This document shows positions 33,270 to 41,563 of a stretch of DNA of 64,000 nt, piece by piece. A program made the translations under genes and the position numbers. Position 1 is the stretch's first letter; each line of letters opens with the position of its first letter. The stretch is taken from contig NZ_CP108356.1 of NCBI RefSeq assembly GCF_036237315.1, positions 1,798,001 through 1,862,000 on the forward strand, written 5' to 3'. The notes under the pieces are model-generated. The model had not been told where the DNA came from and did not search any database. It was given only the letters and a program-made list of their open reading frames with translations. Source of the DNA: Streptomyces sp. NBC_01351 (GTDB lineage: Bacteria > Actinomycetota > Actinomycetes > Streptomycetales > Streptomycetaceae).

Positions 33270-34031
33270 ATGACACTTCCGACCACGTCCCGTCTGATCG
33301 TCGGCGACCGTTTCGGCGACTTCGCCGCCGCGGTCGGGGCCGAGACGTTCTCCGCCTTCGCCCGTGCCCTCGACGGAGGAGACCTGGATTCCACCCAGGC
33401 TCCGGTTCATGTGGTGACCGGGCAGGGAATCGGCGCGTACGAGGCCGGCTACCTGAGGGACGCGATCGCCCGCAGGAATCTGGAGAACGTGATCACGCTG
33501 GCGCACACGGGCAGCGAGCCCGCACGCCGGCAGGATCTGCACAAGGCGCGCGAGGACAACGTGCTGGTGGCGGATCTGGGCCGAATAGACGACGACACCT
33601 ACGAGGCTCAGCTGCGGCTCCACGACCACAATGAGCTTCTCGTCGACGTTCAGGACCGGGTGCACGTCCAGGGCATGGTGGCGATCGAGGCGGCCCGGCA
33701 GATGTTCCTGGCGGTGACCGAGCGGTTCTTCACCTCGCGCTGGCCGCAGCAGCGTTACTACATCGTCCTCAACTCCATGAACACGACCTTCAGCAACTTC
33801 CTCTTCCCGGTGGCCGCGCAGTTGCGCCTCCGGGTGAACAGCTCCGATGTGTCCGAGCCCAGCCGCCTCATCATGCGCGTCACCGTGGAGCTGGAGCAGG
33901 CGGGGCGCATCGCGGCGAGTGTGGACGTCGACTACGCCGCTTTCGCTCCCGGGCTGCTGGAGGAGAAGGAACTCCGGCGCGCGAAAAGCGCGTCCGCCGC
34001 CGCCGTGGACGCGGCCCTCGCCGCCATCTGA
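33270..34031 (+). CDS. AfsA-like hotdog-domain protein
   Basis: A 253-residue protein resembling the A-factor biosynthesis hotdog domain: LHKAREDNVLVADLGRI, LRLHDHNELLVDVQDRVHVQGMVAIEAARQMF, then a second beta-rich hotdog-like half (LRLRVNSS...RLIMRVTVELEQAGRIAAS). AfsA makes butenolide precursors of gamma-butyrolactones. In this setting a CoA/ACP-thioester role in tropolone formation is equally possible. AGGAGG precedes ATG 33270. It begins a second plus-strand operon with the prephenate dehydratase-like gene and a TetR. It probably corresponds to TrlG or TrlF of the trl cluster. Confidence 0.82.
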   Translation: MTLPTTSRLIVGDRFGDFAAAVGAETFSAFARALDGGDLDSTQAPVHVVTGQGIGAYEAGYLRDAIARRNLENVITLAHTGSEPARRQDLHKAREDNVLVADLGRIDDDTYEAQLRLHDHNELLVDVQDRVHVQGMVAIEAARQMFLAVTERFFTSRWPQQRYYIVLNSMNTTFSNFLFPVAAQLRLRVNSSDVSEPSRLIMRVTVELEQAGRIAASVDVDYAAFAPGLLEEKELRRAKSASAAAVDAALAAI

Positions 34032-34047
34032 CGTGCGGACCGCTCGG

Positions 34048-35016
34048 ATGCCGGCTTCGTCAGCGGACGCACTCGGGGCCCGGGACAGGCCGCGCTTCGC
34101 CTACCTGGGCCCCGAGGGAACGTTCACCGAGCAGGCTCTGCGCGCCCTCCCGGAGGCCGAGGGCACGCGGCTGCTGGCGGTGAACTCCGCAGACGAGGCA
34201 CTGGAACACCTGCGGGGCGGAGCTGCCGACGCCGCCATGCTTCCCGTGCACAACACGGTCGGCGGCCTGGTGGCGGGTACCGTGCGTGCGCTGGTCGCGG
34301 CTCCCGCTCTGGAGATCCTCCGCGAGGTCACGCTCAGCATCGATTTCGCTCTGCTCACCCGGCCCGGCCTCCCCCTGCGGGAGGTGCGCGCGGTCACCGG
34401 CCACCCGCACGCGCGGGCTCAGGCGGCGGGCTGGCTCGGGACATTCCTGCCGTCGGCCCGCTGGGTATCTGCCCCTTCGAATGCGGCGGGGGCCGAGTGG
34501 GTCCGGGACGGACGGTGCGATGCGGCGCTGGCCGGACACTTCACAGCAGCACGATACGGACTCGATATCGCCGCAGAACGCATTCAGGACCACTCCGGCG
34601 CACTCACGAGATTCCTGCTGGTGGCATTACCAAGGGTTTGGCAGAAGACTCCGTCAACTGATTCGGACGTCACTTCCCTGACAGGCCTGGTGGACGGCCA
34701 GGAAATTCAGTTACGTGCCCGGTTTGCCCAGCTGACACAGCATGCGTCTCTCGACGGCGCCTCACTGGCGATTCTCGGCAACCAGAACGTCCGTCACGGC
34801 ATTTTCATCGACTGCCCGGGGAACCTCACGGATCCCGGAACAGCGCGGGCGATCGATCTCCTGCAATCGATGATACCCGGCCTGCGCATGCTGGGTTCTT
34901 ACCCGACCAGCCCTCCGGCTTTGCCCGGTCACAGGCAGAAGGTTTCCACCGCCCCGCCCCTGAAGATGATTCAGAGAAATGACGCCATGAACACGCATGT
35001 AACAGCCGCCTCTTGA
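34048..35016 (+). CDS. trlH: Prephenate dehydratase-like protein (TrlH-like)
   Basis: A 322-residue protein with RFAYLGPEGTFTEQAL, LPVHNTVGGLV, GHPHARAQAAGWL, DAALAGHFTAARYGLDI and a TRF motif in GALTRFLLV, i.e. the PheA fold. The usual ENS signature is HNT here. After about residue 200 comes an ACT-like region ending MLGSYPTSP and a short disordered tail. The published TrlH has a prephenate dehydratase domain plus a chorismate mutase domain; a mutase is not evident here. Expected job: phenylpyruvate supply. ATG 34048 is used; GTG 34033, one base after the upstream stop, is an alternative. Confidence 0.85.
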   Translation: MPASSADALGARDRPRFAYLGPEGTFTEQALRALPEAEGTRLLAVNSADEALEHLRGGAADAAMLPVHNTVGGLVAGTVRALVAAPALEILREVTLSIDFALLTRPGLPLREVRAVTGHPHARAQAAGWLGTFLPSARWVSAPSNAAGAEWVRDGRCDAALAGHFTAARYGLDIAAERIQDHSGALTRFLLVALPRVWQKTPSTDSDVTSLTGLVDGQEIQLRARFAQLTQHASLDGASLAILGNQNVRHGIFIDCPGNLTDPGTARAIDLLQSMIPGLRMLGSYPTSPPALPGHRQKVSTAPPLKMIQRNDAMNTHVTAAS

Positions 35017-35042
35017 CGCCCGGAACTACCGGAGACTTCCCC

Positions 35043-35621
35043 ATGCGCCGTCGCGGCCACCAAGCTCTTCTGGTGGTCGCGACGGATCTGTTTATGAAGC
35101 ATGGCTATGAGGCCACAAGTATGAGCTCCATCGCCGCGCGCCTGGGTGTCACCAAGGCCGCACTGTACAGACATGCCTTGGGGAAGGCCGAATTATTCGC
35201 CTCCGTCACCCTGCCGGCACGCACCGCGGTCCTCTCCCTCGTGGAATCGGCGAAGGCGGAGGAAGCACCGGCGATCGATCGACTGATACACCTCGCGCGC
35301 GAGCTGGTGAGACTGGCAGAGAATCGGACGTCAGGATTCTACCTACTCTGGGGTCACGCGGCAGGAGGGGAACCGGCAGAACAGATCACCGCATGCACAG
35401 AAGCCGTGCACCGGGCTCTCGTGGACCTGCTGGAGCAAGCCGCGGCAGAAGGCACGGCGCGTGGCGACATACCCTTCGGGATAGCCGCTCGGCTGATCCT
35501 CGGGAGTATCGCAGAAATCAGCCTGTCCTACCGTTCCGTGCAGGGCGAATTCGCGAATGATGTCGCCGCTCTCCTGCTCAACGGAATGTCCCTGCCAGCA
35601 CGGACCGGATGTTCTCTCTGA
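35043..35621 (+). CDS. TetR-family regulator of the tropolone-type cluster
   Basis: A 192-residue TetR repressor. The N-terminal helix-turn-helix is VVATDLFMKHGYEATSMSSIAARLGVTKAALYRH; the C-terminal ligand domain is variable. GGAG precedes ATG 35043. It lies 26 nt after the prephenate dehydratase-like gene, so it is transcribed with biosynthetic genes and may sense product or intermediate. It is not closely related to the two paralogous TetR proteins at 26 and 37 kb (recognition helix TKAALYRH versus AKQTVYRWW). Its last 44 bp overlap the end of the opposed LysR gene. Confidence 0.9.
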   Translation: MRRRGHQALLVVATDLFMKHGYEATSMSSIAARLGVTKAALYRHALGKAELFASVTLPARTAVLSLVESAKAEEAPAIDRLIHLARELVRLAENRTSGFYLLWGHAAGGEPAEQITACTEAVHRALVDLLEQAAAEGTARGDIPFGIAARLILGSIAEISLSYRSVQGEFANDVAALLLNGMSLPARTGCSL

Positions 35622-36477
35622 GCCATATGTGAACCGGGTCTGCCTCATGCCGGGGATGCCATGCCTGGCAGATGCTGAGCGGCGCGAGCTGAACGGGAAG
35701 TTCGAAGATTTCTATGTCGAGCGGGCAATCCTGGCTGGTGGCGAGCGTTCGAGGCAGTGTCGCCACCAGGTCGGTTCGCGGGAGCAGGAACAGTGCGGAC
35801 AGGAAATCGGGCACCGATGCGATCACTCGACGGTGCAATCCGATTTCCTTGAGCGGCACGTCGATGGAGCTGGCCGTTCCGCCGTTGGGCGAGATGTTGA
35901 CGTGCCGCGCCGCCGCAAAGGCTCCCGCCGTTATGGGCATGCGGAGCAAAGGGTTTCCCGCTCCGGTGGCGGCGACAAAAGGCTCCTCAAACAGGGGCTC
36001 CACCCGCAGCTCGGGAGACGGATCGTCAAGGACGCCGATTTCTATGTCCACCGTCCCCTCGCGCAGCGGGGAGGCTCCTGGGCCTTTCTTGGTCAAAAAC
36101 TTGAATGACACCCGAGGAATCTGCTTCCCGGCTCTGGCCAGCAGTGCAGGTCCGAGCGCTGCGGCATAGCCGAATTCCGATGCAATGGTGAGCGTCCTTC
36201 GCTCCCCGGCCAGACTGACGTCCTGCTGCGGCATAAGGATGGCCTCCGCCTGCCGGACGAGGGCGTGCACCACCGGTTGAAGCTCAAGCGCCCTGGGCGT
36301 CGGAACAAGCCGACGACCGGCACGCACGAGCAGGGGATCGCCCACGACCAGACGGATTTTGGACAAAATGCGGCTCATAGCAGCGGTGGACAGTTCCAGC
36401 TGGGAGGCCGCGCCGGTGACGCTGCCCGCCTGTAGCAGGGCGTCAAGGGCCGGCAGTAACCGCATGTCTGCGTACAT
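35578..36477 (-). CDS. LysR-family transcriptional regulator
   Basis: An LTTR of 299 residues from ATG 36477. The winged helix is MRLLPALDALLQAGSVTGAASQL, then STAAMSRILSKIR and GDPLLVRAGRRLVPTP; a substrate-binding domain follows. In-frame ATGs at 36528 and 36603 would add 17 or 42 residues without family support, and no strong ribosome-binding site is seen at any of them. The gene converges on the TetR gene with a 44-bp tail overlap. The region is less GC-rich than the rest of the window. A role in the cluster is likely from position. Confidence 0.87.
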   Translation of the reverse strand: MYADMRLLPALDALLQAGSVTGAASQLELSTAAMSRILSKIRLVVGDPLLVRAGRRLVPTPRALELQPVVHALVRQAEAILMPQQDVSLAGERRTLTIASEFGYAAALGPALLARAGKQIPRVSFKFLTKKGPGASPLREGTVDIEIGVLDDPSPELRVEPLFEEPFVAATGAGNPLLRMPITAGAFAAARHVNISPNGGTASSIDVPLKEIGLHRRVIASVPDFLSALFLLPRTDLVATLPRTLATSQDCPLDIEIFELPVQLAPLSICQAWHPRHEADPVHIWLRENIRSVLAGTFR

Positions 36478-36691
36478 GGATTCACGCAACTCTGCTCCCG
36501 ATGAGGACTCTGCGACGCGAGATCGCATTCCAAATATGAGCCCACTTTGCAGGGGACTTTCCTTGGAATCAATATACCGTCCACAACTCTCGGGCATGCA
36601 CACTGGGGGCTTATTTAGGCCGCCAGGGATTTAAACATCACCGTTGGACTTCTATGTCAGAATTTGACTTTCCCTTTATCGTCCGCGCGCC

Positions 36692-36759
36692 GTTGATTCA
36701 CATCGCGACGCGTGACACTCATCACATGGGTGCTGGATGAATCAACCTGTCTGTAGAAT
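36692..36759 (+). promoter_or_regulatory. Inverted repeat and promoter of LuxR-type gene
   Basis: GTTGATTCA (36692-36700) and TGAATCAAC (36738-36746) form a 9-bp inverted repeat with 37-bp spacing, just upstream of a -10-like TAGAAT (36754-36759). This could bind an activator such as the divergent LysR protein. Transcription would begin near 36766, where a GTG in frame with the LuxR-type protein allows a leaderless start. Confidence 0.5.
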
Positions 36760-36858
36760 AGTTGCGTGAAGCGCAATCGTCATCCCGTAGGGACTGAGGA
36801 GCTCGGACACTCCCACCCCCTCGAGCTGAAGACTGTTCACGAAAAATTGGGGGAATTC

Positions 36859-37176
36859 ATGGCATACCAAGAACGTCGAATATCTGAAGTCGCCCTGGAT
36901 GGGCCGACGCTCGGGGTGGCATCCGGCGATTACGATGAAGGCGCCGGGCAACCCGAAGTTGATAACCGAAGCAATCATTCCGGGCTGACCCCCCGAGAAC
37001 TTCAGGTATTAACGGGAATTCGCGAGGGTCTGTCCAACAGGAGGGTCGGGCGGACCCTGGGAATATCCGAACGTACAGTGAAGGTCCACCTGCATTCCAT
37101 CTTCATAAAACTCGGCGCCACGTCCAGAACCGAAGCAGTGGTGCGAGGTATAAGGAATGGCTGCATCAGCATTTAG
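36859..37176 (+). CDS. LuxR-type (GerE) helix-turn-helix regulator, short form
   Basis: A 105-residue protein whose second half is a LuxR/NarL DNA-binding domain: LTPRELQVLTGIREGLSNRRVGRTLGISERTVKVHLHSIFIKLGATSRTEA region. No receiver, PAS or autoinducer domain precedes it, only about 40 polar residues. ATG 36859 follows GGGGGA by 5 nt; GTG 36766 in the same frame gives 136 residues and may be used on a leaderless mRNA. A very strong hairpin ends the gene. It is probably a cluster regulator by location. Confidence 0.83.
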   Translation: MAYQERRISEVALDGPTLGVASGDYDEGAGQPEVDNRSNHSGLTPRELQVLTGIREGLSNRRVGRTLGISERTVKVHLHSIFIKLGATSRTEAVVRGIRNGCISI

Positions 37177-37186
37177 CGGCAGAATC

Positions 37187-37230
37187 AATGCGCCACCCCA
37201 GAAGTTTTGTGACTTCTGGGGTGGCGCATT
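37187..37230. terminator. Strong bidirectional hairpin terminator
   Basis: Perfect 19-bp inverted repeat, arms 37187-37205 and 37212-37230, loop 6 nt, between the LuxR-type gene (plus) and the converging TetR gene (minus). One of the strongest hairpins in the window. Confidence 0.92.
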
Positions 37231-37266
37231 CGCATGAGTGTCACTGGAAGAAGGCCGGTCGGGCAT

Positions 37267-37869
37267 TCACTCGTCCGACGCGGCGGAGCGGGCCGCCAGT
37301 TCGAGTACGAGATGTGCCGACGCATCCAGGAGTGCCTTGTCGGCTTGCTGTCCGAACACCAGAACCCGGTAGTAGAGGGGTCCGAGCAGAAGATCGGTCA
37401 GCCGGTCCAGGATCTCTTCACCCGGTTCGCTTCCGGTATGGCGTTGAACGGTGACACGCAGGCCTTCGAGGTCGCGTTCGCGCTGTTCGCGCAGGAATCC
37501 CGTGCGCAGGGATGCCGCCGCGTCCATGTCCAGTTGTGCGTGCCCCAGCAGGGCCTGGAATACCTGCCCCGCCGGCTCTTGAAAGAAGTCGGCCACTCGG
37601 TGCAGATGCGCGACGAGGTCTTCGGCGGCCGTGCCGGCCGGTTCGTGCCATGCCAGCGCTTCGCGGGCATCGTCGGCGAGGGCGTCGAGAAGGATGTCGA
37701 CCTTCGACTTCCACCACCGGTAGATCGTCTGCTTCGCCACACCTGCCCGGGTGGCGATGCCCTCGATGGTGGTCCCTGCGAACCCCTGTTCCACCAGCAG
37801 GTCATCCGCGGCGTTGAGCACGGCCAGGCGGATGCTCTCACTGCGCCGGGGGCCTGTCCGGCTGACCAC
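37267..37869 (-). CDS. TetR-family regulator paralogous to the 26-kb TetR
   Basis: A 200-residue TetR repressor starting at GTG 37869. The helix-turn-helix region (RLAVLNAADDLLVEQGFAGTTIEG, AGVAKQTIYRWWKSK) is nearly identical in pattern to that of the TetR at 25.9-26.6 kb, and the ligand domain (QRERDLEG, LLLGPLYYRVLV) is also related. It lies 117 nt downstream of the MFS gene on the same strand. The MFS promoter holds two TAGAC-N10-GTCTA operators of the type found at the other TetR promoter. The two repressors may therefore share targets. Confidence 0.92.
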   Translation of the reverse strand: MVSRTGPRRSESIRLAVLNAADDLLVEQGFAGTTIEGIATRAGVAKQTIYRWWKSKVDILLDALADDAREALAWHEPAGTAAEDLVAHLHRVADFFQEPAGQVFQALLGHAQLDMDAAASLRTGFLREQRERDLEGLRVTVQRHTGSEPGEEILDRLTDLLLGPLYYRVLVFGQQADKALLDASAHLVLELAARSAASDE

Positions 37870-37986
37870 GGGGGACTGGACACGTGGGCGTTCGGTGTTC
37901 CGTGCGGCGCTGATGGTACTTCACCCCTTGGTTCTTACGGATGCAGCCGATTCTGGCACACCACAGGGTGGCGAGACGCGGCCGAA

Positions 37987-39222
37987 TCAGGCAGGCGTTC
38001 GTTCCGGCTTCCGGGTGAGGACGAGGCTCAGCAGGACCACGAGGGCAAGGACGGCCACGACTGCGCTGAAAATCTCGCCGGCCGGCCGCAGGCTCGTGGC
38101 GCGGATCAGCACCCCGACGCCGATCGCCGGCACCGCAAGCATGGAATAGAGGATGGCGAAGAACGTGGAGACGGATGCGCCGCGGTGTTGGGGCACGCTG
38201 CGGGTGGTGATGTCCCGGATGCCATGAGAAATGGCCATTCCGGTGGCCAGGCCGTTCACCGCCGCCCCGATGAGCAGGGGCGCGAAGGCCTTGGTGGCCA
38301 TGGCCGTGGCGATGAGGCCCGCGGCAAGCATCAGCCCGAGGCAGGCGACGGCCAGTACGGCTCCCGGCTTGATGGTGCGGACCAGCAACTGCCCCAGCGC
38401 CGTACAGGCGAAGGCGGTGAAGACCACGAGCCCGGCGAGCGTGTGGCTGGACTCGTGGAGCACCGTGCCCATGAACAGTCCGGTGACAGCGGTGAGTACG
38501 CCCAGGACCGCGAAGCCCGCGCCTGCGGCCATCGCCGAACGCAGGAAGTCCGACCGGATCTCCGCGGGCACATGCAGCGGCTGCAGCTGGAAGGTGAAGG
38601 AGGTGCGATGTGCGGCGGTCTCTTTCGTCAGCCCCACGCCGATCACTGCGATCGCCGCCAGGACGAGCGTGACGACCCATGGTGTACGCAGCGGAGAGGG
38701 CGCGAGGTCGGCCAGGATGCCGGCCAGCAGCGTGCCGCACGCCAGGCCGCCCATGTTGGCGAAGAGGGCCACGGTGGCGGGCTTGACGCGGCTGTCCTGG
38801 GGGATGAGTTCGGCGAGTGAGGCCGTGGCGGCCCCGGTGATGAGAGCGGCGGAGAACCCGGAGATCACCCGGGCGACGAAGAGGATCGGAACGCTCTCGG
38901 CCGCGAGGAACACGAGAGCGGCGCAGACGGACAGGAAGGTCGCGGCCATCAGAACGGGGCGTCGGCCGATCTGGTCCGACAGGCGACCGAAGACGAGCAG
39001 TCCGACGACGACGCCGATGGCGTAGACGGCGAAGATCCCGGTAACGGTGATCGGCGAAAAGCCTAAGGCTTCGCCGTAGATCGGATACAGCGTGGTGGGC
39101 ACGGTCGTACCGGCCATGGTGATCCAGAAGGCGAAGGCCACGGCGGCAGTCGCCGCGCCACTGCCTGGCCGGCGGGGTGCCGCGTCCACCTGGGCGCCGG
39201 CTTGGGCGGTCTTGTTCAGCAC
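37987..39222 (-). CDS. MFS exporter
   Basis: A 411-residue major facilitator protein with 12 predicted helices and motif A FGRLSDQIGRRPVL between helices 2 and 3. The helix 1 segment is FAFWITMAGTTVPTTLYPIYGEALGFSP. It belongs to the sugar/drug efflux-type MFS. Its promoter carries tandem TetR operators and it precedes a TetR gene, the typical arrangement of an inducible exporter. At the edge of the tropolone-type cluster it is the likely product exporter and self-resistance gene. Confidence 0.92.
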   Translation of the reverse strand: MLNKTAQAGAQVDAAPRRPGSGAATAAVAFAFWITMAGTTVPTTLYPIYGEALGFSPITVTGIFAVYAIGVVVGLLVFGRLSDQIGRRPVLMAATFLSVCAALVFLAAESVPILFVARVISGFSAALITGAATASLAELIPQDSRVKPATVALFANMGGLACGTLLAGILADLAPSPLRTPWVVTLVLAAIAVIGVGLTKETAAHRTSFTFQLQPLHVPAEIRSDFLRSAMAAGAGFAVLGVLTAVTGLFMGTVLHESSHTLAGLVVFTAFACTALGQLLVRTIKPGAVLAVACLGLMLAAGLIATAMATKAFAPLLIGAAVNGLATGMAISHGIRDITTRSVPQHRGASVSTFFAILYSMLAVPAIGVGVLIRATSLRPAGEIFSAVVAVLALVVLLSLVLTRKPERTPA

Positions 39223-39270
39223 TGAACCGACCTCTCGATAAGTGGGATTGCGACAGGTGGCGACGACTCA

Positions 39271-39328
39271 AGACTAGACTGAGCGTTGCGTCTATGGTGA
39301 GACTAGACTAGTCGTTGCGTCTATTCAA
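39271..39328 (-). promoter_or_regulatory. MFS promoter with two TetR operators
   Basis: Minus-strand -35 TTGAAT (39328-39323), 17-bp spacer, -10 TAGTCT (39305-39300). Two 20-bp operators TAGAC-N10-GTCTA lie at 39304-39323 (inside the spacer) and 39275-39294 (just downstream), with 29-bp period. They match the operator at 26619-26638. The second site overlaps the expected transcription start. Confidence 0.8.
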
Positions 39329-39375
39329 GAGTCCAGGCGCCGGCGATGACCGGGACACGTCGTGGCCGAATGCAA

Positions 39376-39406
39376 CGAGGCGGTGCCGGGTACCGGCACC
39401 GCCTCG
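39376..39406 (-). terminator. Hairpin terminator after cobIJ
   Basis: Perfect 14-bp inverted repeat CGAGGCGGTGCCGG (39376-39389) / CCGGCACCGCCTCG (39393-39406), loop 3 nt, 18 nt beyond the cobIJ stop on the minus strand. Confidence 0.87.
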
Positions 39407-39424
39407 GGTCATGCGTTCAATCCG

Positions 39425-40915
39425 TCACGCGTAGCGGCGCGGCGTCCAGGTGATCCGCGAGCCGTCGGCCCGCTCGGTGACCTGGGTCTGCGAGGAACCG
39501 ATCAGCAGGATCGTCCTCATGTCCACCTCGGACGGCTCCAGTTCGGCGAGCGTGACGATCCGCACCGACTGCTCCGGCCCGCCCACGTCCCGCGCGACGA
39601 CCACCGGCGTCTCGGGCGCACGCAGCTCCAGCAGCAGCTCACGCGCCTGCGCCACCTGCCAAGTCCGGCTCCGCGAACCGGGGTTGTACAGGGCGAGCAC
39701 CAAGTCCGCGGCGGCCGCCGCGCGCAGCCGCTCGGCGATCACCTCCCACGGCTTGAGCCGGTCCGACAGCGACACGGTCGCGTAGTCGTGACCGAGCGGC
39801 GCACCGGCCGCGGCGGCCGCCGCGTTGGCCGCCGTCACTCCCGGCAGCACCCGTACCGGCACGTCCTTGTAGCCGTCCTGCCCGGCGACCTCCAGCACCG
39901 CCGTGGCCATGGCGAAGACCCCGGGGTCACCACCGGACACCACCGCCACCCGCTTGCCGCGCCGGGCGAGATCGAGCGCGAACTCGGCGCGCTCCGACTC
40001 CACCTTGTTGTCCGAACCGTGCCTGACCTGCCCCGGCTTGACGGGCACCCGGTCCAGGTACGTCGTGTAGCCGACCAGTACCTCGGCGTCGGCGAGCGCC
40101 CGCCGCGTCTGCGGGGTCAGCCACAGCGGCCCGGCCGGCCCGGTACCGACGACCACGACCTCCCCGGGCCCGGACGGCACACTGCCCGGGTTGCCGATCC
40201 GACTCGGGACGACGGCGACGGCGAAGTACGGCACGCTCTCCGCATCCGTCTCGGCCAGCACCCCGGTCCGCTCGCCCTCCATCGTGGCCCGCTCGACGTA
40301 ACGGGCCTCCGCGAGCCGGCCGCTCCTCTCCATGGCAGCGCGCACGGCGGGGAAGGTCCGGCCGAGCTTCATCACCACCGCCGAATCGGTGGCGGCCAGC
40401 CGCGCGGTGAGCTCCTCCTCGGACAGGGTGCCGGGGAGGATCGTCAGTACCTCCTCGCCCTCGACGAGCGGGGTGCCGAGCCGCGCGGCGGCGGCGCTCA
40501 CCGAGGTGACACCGGGAATCACTTCGGTCTCGTACCGGTCCGCGAGCCGCTTGTGCATGTGCATGTACGAGCTGTAGAAGAGCGGGTCGCCCTCCGCGAG
40601 CACGGCGACGGTCCGCCCGGCGTCCAGGTGCACGGCCAGCCGGGCCGCGGCGGACTCGTAGAACTCCTCCATCGCACCCTGGTAGCCCCCGGGATGATCC
40701 GTGGTCTCGGTGGTGACGGGATAGACCAGCGGCTCCTCGATGTGCGTGTCGCGCAAGTGCCTGGCGGCGATCGACCGGGCGATCGACCGCCCGTGCCGCG
40801 CACTGTGATAGGCGACGACGTCCGCCTCGCCTATCACCTCAACAGCCCTCAAGGTCATCAGACTGGGATCGCCGGGCCCGAGCCCAACCCCGTAGAGCCG
40901 CCCCTTCTCGCTCAT
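39425..40915 (-). CDS. cobIJ: Precorrin-2 C20- / precorrin-3B C17-methyltransferase fusion
   Basis: A 496-residue fusion of two tetrapyrrole methylases. The N-terminal CobI part has [33 protein letters not shown] and [13 protein letters not shown]. The C-terminal CobJ part begins [18 protein letters not shown] and has [41 protein letters not shown] and LYNPGSRSR. The two steps flank ring contraction in aerobic cobalamin synthesis. The start overlaps the cobH stop as ATGA. The fusion is usual in actinobacteria. Confidence 0.96.
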   Translation of the reverse strand: MSEKGRLYGVGLGPGDPSLMTLRAVEVIGEADVVAYHSARHGRSIARSIAARHLRDTHIEEPLVYPVTTETTDHPGGYQGAMEEFYESAAARLAVHLDAGRTVAVLAEGDPLFYSSYMHMHKRLADRYETEVIPGVTSVSAAAARLGTPLVEGEEVLTILPGTLSEEELTARLAATDSAVVMKLGRTFPAVRAAMERSGRLAEARYVERATMEGERTGVLAETDAESVPYFAVAVVPSRIGNPGSVPSGPGEVVVVGTGPAGPLWLTPQTRRALADAEVLVGYTTYLDRVPVKPGQVRHGSDNKVESERAEFALDLARRGKRVAVVSGGDPGVFAMATAVLEVAGQDGYKDVPVRVLPGVTAANAAAAAAGAPLGHDYATVSLSDRLKPWEVIAERLRAAAAADLVLALYNPGSRSRTWQVAQARELLLELRAPETPVVVARDVGGPEQSVRIVTLAELEPSEVDMRTILLIGSSQTQVTERADGSRITWTPRRYA

Positions 40916-41559
40916 TCGGCCACGCTCGCAATGGCGTTGACGGCGGCCGCGGCGATGGCACTGCCACCCCGCCGACCGCGCACGATCAGGTGATCGAGCC
41001 CCGAGGGATGCGCGGCGAGCGCGTCCTTGGACTCGGCGGCGCCGATGAACCCGACGGGCACCCCGATGACGGCGGCGGGGCGTGGAGCGCCCTCCTCGAT
41101 CATCTCCAGCAGCCGGAAGAGCGCGGTGGGCGCGTTCCCCACGGCGATCACGGATCCCTCCAACAGCCCCCGGTCACGCCAGACTTCGAGCGCGGCGGCA
41201 CTGCGCGTCGTACCCATCTTCGCCGCGAGCTCCGGCACCGCCGGGTCGGACAGCGTGCAGATCACGTCGTTGTCGGCAGGCAGCCGCTTCCGGGTCACCC
41301 CACTCGCGACCATCTGCACGTCGCACAGGATCGGCGCACCCGCCTCGAGCGCGGCACGGGCCCGCAGCACCACCTCGGGGGTGTACCCCAGGTCCTTCGG
41401 CAGGTCCGTCATCCCGCAGGCGTGAATCATGCGCACCGCGACCTGGGCGACCGAGGCGGGCAGCCCGGAGAGATCCACCTCGGCGCGGATCGTGGCAAAG
41501 GACTGGCGGTAGATCGCGGCGCCGTCCTTCTCGTACTCAAACACGGTGTACTCGCTCAT
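40912..41559 (-). CDS. cobH: Precorrin-8X methylmutase
   Basis: A 215-residue CobH/CbiC enzyme, moving the C11 methyl to C12 to give hydrogenobyrinate. [54 protein letters not shown] region and [31 protein letters not shown] are diagnostic. It lies 4 nt after cobG and overlaps cobIJ, forming one operon cobG-H-IJ. Confidence 0.96.
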   Translation of the reverse strand: MSEYTVFEYEKDGAAIYRQSFATIRAEVDLSGLPASVAQVAVRMIHACGMTDLPKDLGYTPEVVLRARAALEAGAPILCDVQMVASGVTRKRLPADNDVICTLSDPAVPELAAKMGTTRSAAALEVWRDRGLLEGSVIAVGNAPTALFRLLEMIEEGAPRPAAVIGVPVGFIGAAESKDALAAHPSGLDHLIVRGRRGGSAIAAAAVNAIASVAE

Positions 41560-41563
41560 TTCT

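Noticed and set aside
39223..39424. Attachment site or transposon end at the cluster boundary with cobIJ
   Set aside because: The repeats there are TetR operators and a cobIJ terminator. No matching copy exists near the cobK boundary and no integrase or transposase gene was found.
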